A DNA stretch of 64,000 nucleotides from assembly GCA_034008185.1 (NCBI GenBank), contig CM067085.1:76682275-76746274 (forward strand). Direction: 5' to 3'. The stretch's first letter is position 1; every line of letters starts with the position of its first letter. This document shows, piece after piece, positions 11,145 through 24,600 of the stretch. Source of the stretch: Gorsachius magnificus. Lineage: Eukaryota; Chordata; Aves; Pelecaniformes; Ardeidae. A program made the position numbers and the translations under genes. The notes below the pieces were generated by a model, which did not search any database, was not told the origin of the DNA, and saw nothing but the letters and a program-made list of their open reading frames with translations.

Positions 11145-14100
11145 GTCAGCAAGATGTGAAAAATGCTTCTTACAAGTACCTCAGAATCATTCCCTTAAGT
11201 ACCATATGCTGAGATAAAGATAACTTACATGAAAATCCAAATTGATTTCTATTTGTATTAAATATGACAAAAATCTAACTCACAGATAATGACACGTTCA
11301 CAGTTGTGGGAAAATACAAAAGCTAGTACTTCAGGAACCTTGCCTTTGGTGAGTGTTCCCATTTGGATGTAGGTTGATACTGAGTGAAGTTTTAGTGTCA
11401 TTTGTGAGTCTGTTATTACTATAACATTGTATATGGAATTAGGCTTTAGGAGTTTGGTTTATCAAGGTATTGCCCACATAGCTAAGGTTAGTAGTTCAGC
11501 TTGGGCACATTGATGAAGGTCCAGAGGGCATTTGGATCGAGTCAGCCCATATAAATAAACCAGTCAGAGAGATGCGGGAATTACGGGATAGTTTTAAGAG
11601 CGGCTTCAGTAAGCTTTCCAGTTCTCTCCCTGTTCAGCTCATGTTTTTAATGTGTGCCTCCGCCTTGAAGCACAGAGTTAGTTTCTTCAGCCCTGAGGCT
11701 GGAGAAGCCTCCTGAGATGTCCAAAGAGTGAGAGGAATCCTGATGCCTTTACCAGCTCAAGTGCTGCTGAACAAAAGGAGTCGGCGTTTACTTGGGCAGT
11801 AACATAGCTGATGAGCTTGCTATTTCGGGATCTCTAGACACCTCTTTTTAGGAGGAGTCTGTCTAAATAGCTCATTTCCTAAGCTGCAGAAATTCACGGA
11901 AGGGTGTTTCCTGGGAATATCCCTTGTGACTTATTTGCTTAGCTAAGTAATGAAGATGCTAGTGTAAGAAAAAGCAATTTGTTTACGGTGGACAGGCCAT
12001 CACTTATAAATGGCCAACCTGCCTCTTCTTTCAAGAAAAAAACCAGGAATTTTTACGATGATCAATTGTGCAAGATGAGGAAAAGCTTTCAGCTCTAAAT
12101 GAATGTAATAATTGCCTGAATGTTGCCCATTCATCTCCTCTGGAATGGCTTTTCCTCTTTCCCTTAGTGATATCAGTCCTATCTTTGTCTACTGCTTTCC
12201 CTGTTTTTCCTCTGGCCTTCAGCTCCGATTTAGCAGTGCCGGCCACTCTGCTCCCTAGAGGTGCAGACATAACCTTGTATTTGTGCTGACATTGCCACTC
12301 ATCCCATCCTTTCTTTGTAAAGTTATTTATTTTTTTTATCTGAGCTCCACCACCCTTGTTCTTATTCTTGCCCTCTCTTCTGCGGTGTTTCTCAACATTG
12401 ACCTTCTTAATATATCTGAAACATGTTGACTTCATTCCTAGAATATTCTTCATAGACTTGGATGCTTTACAGCTGTGTGGCCTTCCTTTTTCTGCTGCTG
12501 CCTTTGAAATAATATTTGTTGTATCCTAGCGTGCAGTCGGTACTGTGTGTGCATGGTGAGAAGCAGTCCTCACCCTGGAGAGCCTGAAATGTGAAGTATT
12601 TCCAGCTAACAGAGCCCCTCCACTTCTGCCTCACTTTCCTCCTCTTCTCTTTTTCCTCCTCTCCATCTGCTCTCAGTTGGAAGGGAGGAGTGGAGAAGTG
12701 CACAGGCACTTTCTCATTTCTCCATAGTGCCCAACTCTCCCTTCGTGGTCTTCCCAGACCTTGATCCATCGTGTGGCCTCCTCTGCCCCCGCGTCGCTGT
12801 GCTGTGCTTTCTGCCCTGTGAGAGCTGAGATGTTCCTCAGGAGCTCTGGTGCTGGGCCACCGCACCGGGGGGACACCCTTTAGAGAGCCCCGTAGCACTG
12901 GCCCGGGCTCTGCTCCCTGCCTAGCTCAAAGCCCAGGCTGAGCTTTAGGCTAGACACCCCTGCTCTTCCCAAGACCAGACACTGCTCAGAGAGGAACATC
13001 TTTGGCCCATGTGGGCCCCAAACTAACTGTAAGTCTGGGCGTTCAACCCAAACCTTCTACAGGATGCTCCTAAATCTTTGAAAATACAATTCCTGAAAGA
13101 ATTTTTTAATCTTTGTCGCTGCGCTTTCCCTTTAACGTGTTTCTGTGGTGACTAGTGCTGGGGTTTTAGCTACAGCTTGGTCTGTTTTCTCTTCCCCCGC
13201 TGTCACCAGGTGACATTTCGAATAAACCCAGCACGTTTACCATTTAAACTGGTCGCTTTCAAGGATAGTCCATACCGAGCTTTAATGCTTAGGTGGGGCA
13301 TCTTAGAATTTTAAAAATACACAAAGCCGGAGAAAAATCAACTGCGTTTTTATGTATTATTGGTGTTAAGGGATGCATTTTTTTATTATTCTATATCAAC
13401 ATTTCCTAGTTGCTACTTTCAGCACACAGCCTTCATTTTTTTTTTTTTTTAACAGATCTGTAATGTTGAGACAATGAGATTGGAGATTTCCTTGTTACAC
13501 TTGAATTAGGACAATTTTGTTTGAACATTAATCACGTGAAATTCAGTGCTTATTTTTGAGATTTAGGGTGAGGTGCAGGGTTTATTCTGTTGAGTTGTGT
13601 GAAAAGGCTACGGTGTTTTGAGTTAGCGTTGTACGGCGTTGGCTAGCTGTGTACTCTTTCAACTTGAGATTCACCTTTATGGATTTTAAATTAAAATTTG
13701 CTTAACCTTATTGAGGCAAACATTATAGTTTTATCATAGGTCAATACAATAAAATGGAAAATGTAATGGTAGCATGGCAGAAAAAATATTTATAGCATAA
13801 TAAAATACAAAGCTTTTTTTTTCCCTTTTTAAGATCAATTCACATTCTTTGCTAATATTTAATCAGTCACACTGACACAGTGATTTACTCGGCTTTACCT
13901 CTGATGCATTCCACCGAGGCTCTGATTCTTAAATTATTTGTCTTTGAACTCACCATGACCTATATTCAGCCTTCTGTGGCTGATGGAAATTACTCCTTTG
14001 CCTTTCACTGCTGATGACTGAACCACCAAGAAAAGAAATACACAGTGGCGCTCTTAATAGCGGCACTAAGTTGGTCTGAAGGTATTAATATGCGGGAACT

Positions 14101-17100
14101 TTTTTGTCTTGTAGAGATGACGTTGCTGGAGCGAAGAGCGGGCGTGCAGGTCGCAGGGGGACGCGTGGCTTCGGGGCGGGGTGGCACCGTAGCCGGCCCC
14201 AAGCCTTTTGGCCTCCGTGGCAAGGCGAATGGAGGCGCTGGGGTTTGGGAAAGTGGTCTCCACCTAACGGCGGTCTCTGCAGGGAGCTGTCGGGCACACC
14301 GCGAGCAAACCAAGTGTGTCGCAACAGGAGCATGATAGACACAATCCAATTACACTAATATTATGCGAGATAAATTGAACTGTTAGCACTAATTTGGATT
14401 CTTGAACTTTCTAGTCTGTTATTTCCCCTTTGTCATCTTGTTTTTCCCCATTTAGCTCATAGACATTATTCCTATTACACAGGAGGAGTTTTCTCTCTCT
14501 GCTTGCCTTTGCTGCCAACTGCTGCATCTCGTAGCTGGGAAGGATCAGGTGTGTGAAAAATACTGGGTTTGTCAAATATTCATTTTAATCATACATATTT
14601 GTGTCATTTTGAATTAATTGCCATATTTGCTGGAATCTCAGGCAGACATTTTCCACCGATTTAAAAAAAACAAACAAAGAGACATTAAGGCACAACTCCT
14701 ATCCTGGAGCTGCTTTCCCCTGCTGTCACCTCCACGATGGGCGGCATGGCCGTAGTGATGGGGGAAATGCCCGACGAGCTTTTTGGCATGGTAGTGTGTC
14801 TAGTGGCACAGGGGGTGTAACAGCCCGCAAGGAGAAATAGAAGGCAAGGAAGCATGGACACTGTTTATCTTCTCACTGCTGACAGTGTAGAACATCACCC
14901 TTGTAGAGATGCTGAAATGGAGCTCCTCTCTCCCAATCTTGGCTCTGCAAACCCCAAGCACGTGCGCCGCCAGGTCCACGCCGCCTGGCGTAGCTGTGGT
15001 GTATGCATTTGCATCTGCAAATCTGCACATTTCCCACCCAGGGAGCGCTGGGAAGCCCCGGCTCCCGTTCGGCAGCCCCAGCCGGAGGGAGGGTCCCTTT
15101 GGGAAGGCGAAGAGCGGGGCAGGGACGAGGCTCTGGCAGCCCGGGGAGCTGGCTCCTCGGCACAGGAGGTGGAGGGCACTGGCTCCGAGCCCTACTTCAG
15201 CTGCCAGAAAGGGCTAGAAAAAATTCTGGTGAGATCATCCAGAATGGAAGGAGACTCTGAACGTCTCCCCTCTGAAAGAAAAAGGTGGGGAGTTGTCCCA
15301 TGAGGTTCCTTTCTGTCTCCAAGACCAACAGAATGACATGAAGACTTGGCCCAAAGGTAGCGAGAGGTGACCAGGAGGCAGAAGAGGAACAACTGAAAAT
15401 CATCCAACCCTTTAAAGATAAATAAATTTATTGTGATAGAGTTCTCAAGACATCAAAACTGTCTGAAGGCTCCTGACCTGGGCGGAGAAGGAGCTAGGAA
15501 AGGTAGGAGCGTGGGAAGGGAACGCACTGCCTGCTGACCCATGAGAAAGCCCATGGGACAGCCGCCTCCTCTTGCCGCCCTTGTTTGTTTTATTTAAAAT
15601 CACTCACTTCACTGTTGATGACTGCATCTCAGGACAAGCTGCCTTCCCCTGTAAAATGCCCTCGCCTAAATCGGCTGTAGTCCTTCAAGCCTGCCTTGTG
15701 GCTCCTTGTTGTGCATCCTTGCCAAGCCTTAGAAGTTGAACCTCTTGGAGAAATGGTTTCCCGAGTCAGCTTTAAAGGGACAGGACATGTAGCCTCAAGG
15801 CTCTTAGCTGTGAACAGAGAGAATATGTACATTGAAGACCAAGCACCATTCCTCACTGCCAAAAATCTTCTCTTCCAGCTGGCAATGCAGGCAAAAGCCA
15901 GCAACCCTCAGCAGACAGATGTTCTCAAACCAGTTCTCATATGGTTAGATTCTGTCACATCGCTGGTGCTTACCTACCAATAGGATGCATCTCATCCTCT
16001 TCTTAGATGTGAAGGCATCTTCTTTGTCTCCTTTTCCCCTCTACGTATACCCCGTACGAAACTGTAAAGACACCCGCCGTGGCCTACAGGCTGGGACCTT
16101 CAGCATTTCAGCGTGCTCTGGAGTAAGTTGTGAGATGTGAAATGGTTCCAGTGCTTTATCAACAAGGTGCTCAACAGGCTCTGCCTTCGTGTCTGACTCT
16201 CATGAAATGTTAAACTCACTTTCTTATTATATTTTCTTCATTGTTGCCTTTAATTAAATTGTAAAGCTGTCGTCTTTGTGTACTTGGCTCCCAAAGGGGG
16301 AATTATAGCTAGACAAACTATTACTGACAATATTGTCAGAAGAGAGATGTGGAGATATTATGTTCACGGTAATAATAGAAAAGGAATTCCCCAAGCTGAC
16401 TTTTAATGTGTGTGCCATTCCCATTCAGGCTGCAGGGCCCATAGCTCAGTTCTTCAGCTGGGTAAAGAGCACGACAGTACGGGGTAATTTGGTCTGATTT
16501 CTTAGCAGCACTGAACCTTCTCTCGGGCAGCTCTACGGAAAGCACAGGCGATGCCATGGGCCGGGCGGGTACGCCCGCCACCGCAGCTGGTGTCTGCTTG
16601 GTACCAGAAACGACGTTTTTCATAAGGGAAGAAAGCAAAAGTTATATTTAAAGAAGTGAAGTTACATTTGAAGAAGTGCTTTTCCATGAAAAGCAAACCA
16701 AAACTTTAAAAAAATCTAATTCCATGGTTGTATCCCTAGATTCGGGAAAATTCCACCTAGCTTTGCTATAGCTGTGCTTGTCTACTGGAGGTGGCGGTGG
16801 TATTTTGAGAGGCATCGGGGAACTGAATTCCCACTGCCTGATTAGGATGCTTGTAGGAAACAGCCTGGGTATAACGAGCACTCTGAGGAAGCAGCGATTT
16901 CCAAATGGATTCTGGGAACATATGGAGTTATTTGTATGCAGCATATTGAAATTTAGGGCATGAAAAGAGGACTGGACAAAATATCCTTTCCCCATCTCTA
17001 TGCATTCCTGTGCTCACAGGCTCGGGCAGGAAGGGGAATGCATCGGGTATATGAAACCAAGATTTTATTGTTAGTTTTATTAAGAGTATGATCAAAATAC

Positions 17101-17761
17101 AACAAACGGTGATTATTAGTTGCGTTACGATGATACTTCTATGCACAGCATTATGTTAATGGGGTAATTTAGCTACGTTTCAAAGTGAGAAGAAGCAAAC
17201 CCATGAATTGTCTAAGCTGTTGGCTTTTTGGTGTTATGCTCAACCTTCTGCTGCCCTTCCAGGCCCAGGGGCCGTCTGGGGGTCGCAGTGCGTTGTCCGC
17301 AGCCTGCGGGGGATGCTGGGTTACCGAGGGGGGGTTCCTCCTCCTCTCTGCTGGGAGAACCATGCTGGCCTTCCCTCTCCAAATGTTTGGGCGTTTCGCT
17401 GTTTTGTGGAACGCATGACCCCGCGCTCTTCACTGGGCTGCAGCTCCACGTTGCGCCTGGTTGTACGACAGGTACGATGCCTTTTGGCTACGCTTGGTAG
17501 TTGCTCTGTGTCCTTTCTCTTTCCCCTAAGCCTGGTTCTGCTTCCACTCCAGGCCTGGGCTTCTTAATGCTGCAGCATTGCTGTGGTGTCTGAGATAATT
17601 CATTCTGCAGAGGATGACTCCTTGTTATTCTCATCTGTATCACAACTGTTAGCAGTGGGTCTGTTATTACATGCAATCATGCAACGCTGAGTAATCCTAA
17701 AATGGGGCAATAGCAACCTGTTCATTAGAAGCTTGACATTACAGCAAAGCAAACTGCAACA
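11133..17761. other. Unique non-coding DNA, 6.6 kb
   Basis: No supported gene or repeat family. Local features are a T-tract near 13438-13450, AT-rich sequence at 13300-13900, GC-richer CpG-bearing patches at 14120-14310 and 15040-15140, and an imperfect 20-bp tandem pair at 16641-16680. Open frames up to about 149 codons (14854-15303 plus, 12467-12898 minus) match nothing I know and overlap frames on the other strand, as chance frames in GC-richer DNA do. Confidence 0.55.
16641..16680. repeat. Imperfect 20-bp tandem pair
   Basis: Positions 16641-16660 and 16661-16680 match at 16 of 20 bases; both contain GTTA-ATTT-AAGAAGTG. A minor, older local duplication. Confidence 0.6.
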
Positions 17762-18242
17762 AAGGAGCTCCTGGAGAAGTCCAGAGGAGGGCAACAAGGA
17801 TGATGGGGGGACTGGAGCATCTCCCCTACAAGGAAAGGCCGAGGGAGCTGGGCTTGTTCAGCCTGGAGAAGAGAAAGCTGAGAGGGGACCTCATCAACAC
17901 CTACAAATATCTCAAGGGTGGGGTTCATGAAGACGTAGCCAGACTCTTCCCAGTGGTGCCCAGTGCCAGGACAAGGGGCCATGGGCGCAAACTGAAGCAC
18001 AAGAGGTTCCAGTTGAATGGGAGGAAGAACTTGTTGACTGTGAGGGTGCCCGAGCCCTGTCCCAGGCTGCCCGGGGGGGCTGTGGAGTCTCCTTCTCTGG
18101 AGATCTTCAACCCCCGCCTGGCCGCTGTCCTGTGCCCCCTGCTCTGGGTGAGCCTGCTTGGGCAGGGGGGTGGCACTGGGGGAGCTCCCGAGGGCCCTGC
18201 CAGCCCCTGCCAGGCTGGGATTCTGGGATTCTGTGATTCTGT
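17762..18242 (+). mobile_element. CR1 LINE 3' end, GGGATTCTG-type subfamily
   Basis: This plus-strand CR1 runs from ORF2 (CCAGAGGAGGGCAACAAGGA, the VQRRATRM region) to the terminus GGGATTCTGGGATTCTGTGA. The 3' UTR is GC-rich with GGGGAGCTCCCGAGGGCCCT. Copies at 37916-38450, 46013-46410 and 49044-49555 are closely similar and form one subfamily. The ORF2 C-terminal frame is still open. The copy is 5'-truncated. Confidence 0.95.
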
Positions 18243-18282
18243 TGGTGGCTTGTGCAGAGAAAGAAGGACCTGTATGCGTTAA
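17800..18282 (+). pseudogene. CR1 ORF2 C-terminal fragment, open frame
   Basis: A 160-codon frame begins MMGGLEHLPYKERPRELGLF and continues through SLEKRKLRGDLIN, FPVVPSARTRG and ESPSLEIFNPRL, the conserved C-terminus of CR1 reverse transcriptase. It then reads through the 3' UTR into flanking DNA because the normal stop is absent or out of frame. It lacks fingers, palm and endonuclease and cannot be active. It reflects a recent 5'-truncated insertion. Confidence 0.88.
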
Positions 18283-21079
18283 AGGCTTGTTTTCTTCTGC
18301 AAAATCTCCAGTTCTTTGAGCATCTAGAGGGTATTAGTCTTTTCCTAAATGTGGAAATAGCAATTCCAAGTAAAGCTGAGGATAGTGCTGTACCCATAGT
18401 TAGAAACTGATTCCAGAAGAATGGTGAGGCAAAGCGATCGACCGCTCGGATGGTTTGAGCATGGGTTGGCGTCCCAGGGCTTTGAACCAGCGCGTATGAA
18501 CCGAAGGGAGTAGCTTGACCAGTAGAAAGAAAACACACCGCTCTTTTTCTTCCTTTAAGGCACATTCTGAAAGACATTCACTAGCAGATGACGTGTTTGC
18601 AAACTAAATTCTGCAGTTACTTCAAGTTGCTTTTGGGGTATGAAAATAAAATTCCTTTTAATGGAGAATTTTCGAATGTAAAGAAAAAGAAGGCACAGAC
18701 AGGCGCTGCCATACGATGTTTCCAAACCATTTCTTCCAAATCCAACCGAAGCACAGAAAGGAATGCGTGGATGGATATTTAGGAGCCAATCGCTAGCTGT
18801 GTTGCATCACTTCATCGTACCGCGTAATAAGCGTAGGTTATGAAAAGTGTGATTTTTGGAATATAGTATATCAATTCCAATTTGCTTTAACTCGGTATTG
18901 TAAATCACTCCTGTCGCTGAAGTAACAAACTTAAATTAATATTAGAGACTTTTAAAATACATTTACATCAATAGTGGTATTTTAGCAATATTATAACTTG
19001 CAGCGGCTTTTAATTATTGTGCTTGGGGATGTGTTTGCCTGAATAAAATAGATCCCTATAATATCCACAGTTAAGTTGCTTAATACTTGGGCTGTTGGCT
19101 GAATCTCTGATGAGGGGCATAGCATGTTCTCTAAGGTAATTGGTTGATGAATCTGCAGTCTAAATTTATACAATTTGATTAGTTCCACTGGCAGATAATT
19201 GGTAATTAGATGGTACACAAAATGTCATTTTCTTCCATGCTTCATCTTTCAATCTTATTTCCCAAATAGCATTTGTCGGAATATAAAATCACCGGCTAAC
19301 ATGAAACCAGCTTTATATCCTAGATAATGCCATGGAATAGAGAATTTGGATCGATTGATATAATTTTTTATACTGATGGTAACAATTAATTTATTCCTTT
19401 TAAAGAAAATGTGATTTCGGTTTATTTTTCTCCATAACATTTTAAAGACAGATCATCTAAAATGCAAACCTTTTATCTTGCAGGGATGAAGCATGCAATG
19501 ATGCTGCCCGTGTTGTTTGTCATCTTCAGTCTGGGGTTTTTTATTAAAAACTCTTCTCTTTTTAAGGTTTTCGCGATGGATTACTTTGACGTATATGAAA
19601 ATGGTATTGAAAGGTTGAGGTCTCCATCACTGGTTCGTTACAAGGCAAATGACTGTAGAATCTGGGCGTTAGCAGCGAGGTGGCACTGGTATTTCAGCAG
19701 GGTGAGGCGGTGGTTTCATTAATTTGGAGGCCGACAGTAACTAGTCAAGCCCAAAGCTGTCTTTAGACTGCCCGGCCGCCTGAATTCTTGCCGACGGCTG
19801 TTCTAAACCGTGGCTTCCATTCAAGGGTGAAGACCAAGGCAAGGAAACGTTGCTCAGGCAGGGAGACTGCTGAACCCTAGGTTCTTAACCCAGCTTCAGA
19901 AGCGTCTTAGCGAGCGATTCGTTCCTGGGAAAAAAGCAGGACTGCAAAATAAATAGGAAATTATCTGGTAGAGAAAAGAGTAGAGTGAGATGAGTGTGGA
20001 AGAAAGCTACGTGGTTGGGGCTGTACCCAAATTTAAAAAGCAACAAATCCCAAGTTACACCAAGTTCTTGAATTCCCCAGGGTTTCTTTGAGAACGTATA
20101 CTTGCCTAGGTTTATTTAAACTCTTTGCCTCCACTTCACTCATAATTAAATAGCAGCAAAGGGAACCAAAGGGGTTGAATCTGTGAGTTCTGGCACTGCA
20201 CATACCCACCTGTGTGCTTGCACTTCATAAATCATTACCACATGGGGACGGTAGGACTCTGAACCCATTTGGAGCAGTCATAAATTACTTTGCAGAGTTA
20301 AAGTCAGCGGAGGAGCGGGCTATATTAAGCTTATTTAACTTTTCTAGTTCAATTAATGTTTGTAAAGTTCAAACCCCATAGAGCTGAGGAAAAGCTCCAG
20401 CAAGGATCTGCACGTCTTTGTATTGATTGTGTATAAACCTATTTATGAAACGTAGTTATTGCCTCGAATATCACAGGGCATCCTCCTCTCGTGGGGCTGT
20501 GGCTGGGACAGAGCAGGAGGAGCTCTGAATTGCTCGAAGGAAGTAAAAGGAATGAAAAGCTGGGTACGCGAGAAGCCAGTCTGCAGCCTAACCTAAGGCA
20601 ATCACTGAGGGCAGCAATAGACCGAAGGCGTGTGATGGTCACTCTGAGGTGAGGGTGTGATCCAAAGCACTTGCTGTATATGTGGAATTTAGATTTCAAT
20701 CTGCTGTACAGTTTAATGCATAACCTCCATGGATTTCAAACAGTGCTGGTCCCATGAAGTGCTTGCCTGGGCAGCGAGGCTTTGCCGCCTCGGGGCGCGC
20801 CGCTCCTCCGGCCACAGGCTTCCTCCCCGTTGAGTCGTTTCTGGCGCACGTCGGGGCTCTTGGGGAGTCTGTTCAGCTCACTACTCGGCCCAGCGGCCTT
20901 CTGCTTGCTCGTGGGCTCAGAGAGAGGATAAATGGGTGTCGGAGTCAGCACTTTGCCCAAAGAGAAGCTGCTTTGCGCAGGGTGAAGGAGATGGGGGCCC
21001 CGACAGGGGATGGTTCCCACGGAGAAGCGAAGAGAAAGGGAGGGAAAGAGCAGACTCTGCTGGGCCTTTTGTTGTTGGG
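18243..21079. other. Unique DNA, partly AT-rich and regulatory-looking
   Basis: No gene found. 19080-19440 is AT-rich, low in simple repeats, and contains several TAATTA/ATTA homeodomain-like cores and GATCGATTGAT near 19349. This texture is often seen in conserved non-coding elements but was not tested. 20780-20860 is a small CpG-rich patch. Frames at 20736-21212 overlap the LTR start and are chance. Confidence 0.5.
21075..21079. repeat. Left target-site duplication TTGGG
   Basis: TTGGG immediately precedes the LTR's TG and is repeated exactly at 21681-21685 after it. A 5-bp duplication is the usual signature of ERVL-type integrases. Confidence 0.85.
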
Positions 21080-21680
21080 TGCTGTGGTTTAACCCGGCTG
21101 GCAGCTCAGTGCCATGCAGCCGCTGGCTCACTGCCCCCTCCCTCAGTGGGGTGGGGGAGAGAATTGGGAAGGAGAAAAAAAAGGTTAGAGCCGTGGGCTG
21201 AGATAGAGACAATTTAATAAGAGAAAATAATAATAATAATGAGAATGGTAAGAGAATATACAGTATATTAGTATATTAGTACAAAATGAATGATGCACAA
21301 CGCAGTTGCTCACCACCCGCCGGCCGATGCCCAGCCCGTCCCGAGCCGCGATCACTCCCCGAGCCACGATCAGTCCCCGAGCAGCGATCACTCTCCCCAC
21401 AACCGACTGACCGACTGACCCCCCCAGCATGACGTTCCATGGTCTGGAATAGCTCTTTGGTCAGTTTGGGTCAGCTGTCCTGGCTGTGCCCCCTTCCAGC
21501 TTGTTATGCACCTGGCCGAGCAGGAGAAGCTCAAAAAGTCCTTGAGCAGTCTGAGCACTACTTGGCAACAACTAAAAACATCAGTGTGTTATCAACATTC
21601 TTCTGATACTAAATCCAAAACACAGCACTATGCTAGCTGCTATGAAGAAAATTAACTCTATCCCAGCCGAAACCAGGACG
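21080..21680 (+). mobile_element. Solo LTR of an avian endogenous retrovirus
   Basis: This 601-bp LTR starts TGCTGTGGTTTAACCC and ends AAACCAGGACG, where the usual terminal CA has become CG. It matches a GC-rich family I associate with neoavian ERVs: a TGGGGGAGAGAATTGGGAA block, an AAT-rich stretch (21226-21241), the CTCACCACCCGCCG block near 21310, and GTCAGCTGTCCTGGCTGTG near 21470. Its partner at 33883 shares all of these. No gag, pol or env sequence adjoins it, so the provirus was lost by LTR-LTR recombination. Exact TTGGG duplications flank it. The ERVL assignment rests on the 5-bp duplication and is tentative. Confidence 0.9.
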
Positions 21681-21685
21681 TTGGG
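21681..21685. repeat. Right target-site duplication TTGGG
   Basis: Exact copy of 21075-21079, placed directly after the LTR end. It fixes the LTR boundaries to the base. Confidence 0.85.
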
Positions 21686-24600
21686 ATGGAGAGGAGCAGA
21701 GCAAGGACTCGCTGCTTGGTGCTGGCTGACGGCTGACCAACGTGGAAGCTGACTCCGTCGCTGCCTCTCCAAAGCCAGCTGCGGTGCTGCCTGGCCCGGA
21801 GGCTTGGCTCCGAGGTGCCAGTTGCTGCGTGCCCCCCTCCCTGCCAGGAAGCACTTGGTGCGTGGCAGCTCCGAGCACACTGGCGGCGCTCACTGCTTGC
21901 TGTCCTCGCGGACACCATCTCCAGCCTGGCTGCAGGTGCGTCAGCGTCGGGACACTTAGGAGGAACACATCAGTGGAGTTTGTGTGTTGGGATACAAAGG
22001 CCGGGCCATGTCGAGTCTGAATGAATACTCTGAGAATCTGTGGAAAATGTGGACGATCCCAACCTTTTAATAGTGGTTGGGGTTTTTGGTAGAATTTCCG
22101 TAGAATTTTTTGTAGCATAAAACCAGCTTCAGCTCTGATGGAAACGTTCACCAGCTGCACGAAGGCTTCCGAGGCTTCTCGGTCTGTCTGACCTATAGCT
22201 CAGGGCTGAAAGGAGCGGCATCCAAATGGCAGATAAATGACTTCCCTAGCCAACGACTTTGCTGAAATTTAAAGGCAAGTACTTTCCAGTTTGGGTTGTC
22301 TTCGTACTCAAGAGTCGGAAGGTTTCCTACGTCTTCATCGTGAGCAGTGGCAAGGCGCTGTAGTCTGTCCAGCAGGCGTTTAAATGCGCTTTCTCACATT
22401 TTACCATTGCTTGTGGGCACTGGGACATTGCGCTCCTGGCTTTGCAAGATGCTCAGCAATGCACACCCACGCATTTGAAAGGAAGAACCAAGCCTTAAAC
22501 CACTTTTGGCTTGCTAAAATAATCAGAAACAATTGATAGAGGGCTTTTTTCTTCGAGTTTCGAGGAAAGGAGGAGGATTGCTCGATTGTACTGTTAGGTA
22601 TTAGACTCCCCAAATATGCACAGTATTAAATAAATTCTTCAACATACCAGTACTTTATTGATTAAAGCCAAAGTTCTGTCCTGCACAGTATAAAGCATGT
22701 GGGTTTAAAACATTTGTCTTTAATAAAAAATGGATAACACCGCACAAATCTATACTAAAGCACATTTAAATGCCAGGATTTTATTTCATTTAAGTTAAAA
22801 AAAAAAAAAAAACTTTCTGTCTTATGGGAGTCTTCTAAGAGGCTAAATTGATGTGAATCACTAACCCAATTACTATAATGTCAGAGCGCTCTTTAAATGC
22901 ATAGAAACTTTTTTTTTCCATGTCTAGCTAGATCCCTAATAATTAATGGGATTTGGCAATGCTGCTTGTGTAAGCATGAACCATGAACTGTACTGAGACC
23001 AAATACGCTACCTATGGGGCTGAAGATTCGTCAATGCCATGAGGTGTGGTTCTCACTTAAAGGAGAGCCTAGCGTTAGTGCTGGTTTTTGAAGAAATAAC
23101 TGTTTTCATGCAGTTCAAGGCCATCGGAAATCTCTGTCGTATGCATCGGTACTTTTGAGATTACGAATTCAGCCTCCAGGTTGGCATTGCCTTGCTTTTG
23201 GGACTTGAAGTTTAAATATTGTGTTATGGGACTCACGTGTGTGTCTCCCCTCGTATACAGAGATTGTTATTAACTTCTGAGCGCTCAATTGGCTACTAAT
23301 TGTCCATTAAAAGCAGTTTTATACATTAAGCTGTTTAAGGCGGGCTGGTTTAAATCACCAGCTGTAGGCATGTCTTAGCTATAATGTGGAATTGGGGTTT
23401 TAATAACGCATTTGACCTTTTTCTTTAACTGTAGCTTGCTTTTTCGTTTTTTCCTCCTTAGGTTCTCATTGGTTAGAACCTTCCAAAACGTCTATTTTCA
23501 GTTGATTGTTGCATTTAAACCAAACAGAATTTTTTGCTACCAAGGAGACTTCAATTTTCATCTTTTTAAGCAATTCTGCTGTGACAGATGTTGTACGTCC
23601 CCGCTGTTTGCTGTTGGTAGAAGTCTTCTCTAATATTACCCTTTTACTGGAATTTGAATGGAAATTAAGATGGAATTATTTTGTGCTTTATTTAATTAGT
23701 TACAAAAGTTTAGCTGTATTTGTAGAATGAAGTTGAATGAAATTTTAAAAAATTTATGCTGGGACTGATTTGTTATTCTGGAGTTAGATCGCATGGTCGA
23801 AACACTGAGCCGCTCAGGTCCTGGCTACAGAACTGGTAGGTCTCATTCTCTCTACCTCTCTTTTTTAATTGGGTCATTAGAAATGAGAAAAATCAGGTTT
23901 GTTCCTTACCTCTTTTCCTTTTTTTCCCCCCTCAAATAAATTAACTATTAATTGAATCAGCTAAACCTTCTGTACCTTCAGGAGGGACACTGTTTTTAAT
24001 CAAAATTTTCAGGTGTGAGGGTGTTTGCAGGTTTCCAGCTCTCACCGTTGCTGCTGAATTCAGGTGGTTTTGAATGCTAGAATGTGATTGCAAAAGTACA
24101 TCAGGCTTCTGACGTTATAGGGATACATTTCAATGTGAAAACATTGCCTAGAAAAACCATGAGAATTCTCTGTATGCTCAGAAACCAGAAGTTTCTTTTT
24201 ATTTAAAGAAAAAGAAACCGAGGTGGAGGTGTTTGCAGAAGTCGATGGGTTGTATTAGCCTTACAGCTTTGGGGAGCCTGGTTTTCCTTTGGTTGTATGC
24301 AGGCTTCGTGCTGGCAGAGCTATCCTGTAACAAGTCTGGAAGGAAGCGCTCGGAATATGCACGGGGGGTTGGCAGTGAACATATCTGTCGGACCAAAATG
24401 GAGGGTGGAGAAGGAAGGTCTCGCTCATAGAGGAACAGATCTTCTGACACCAGTTTAGCCCCCGTCCCAGGCTTTGCACTCCTCTGTCTGCCTCCTGTTA
24501 ACGCTCCCGATCCGAGCTGTTCCGCCTCGTTGTAAAATGCAGTGAGGTTCTCACAGTAGCAAAGCCGAGTCAGCACGGGTAGATGGAAGGTGGTTGCTCA

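Noticed and set aside
15696..15983. 95-codon plus-strand frame of protein-like composition
   Set aside because: It has no recognisable motif, no clear splice sites around it, and a competing frame on the other strand.
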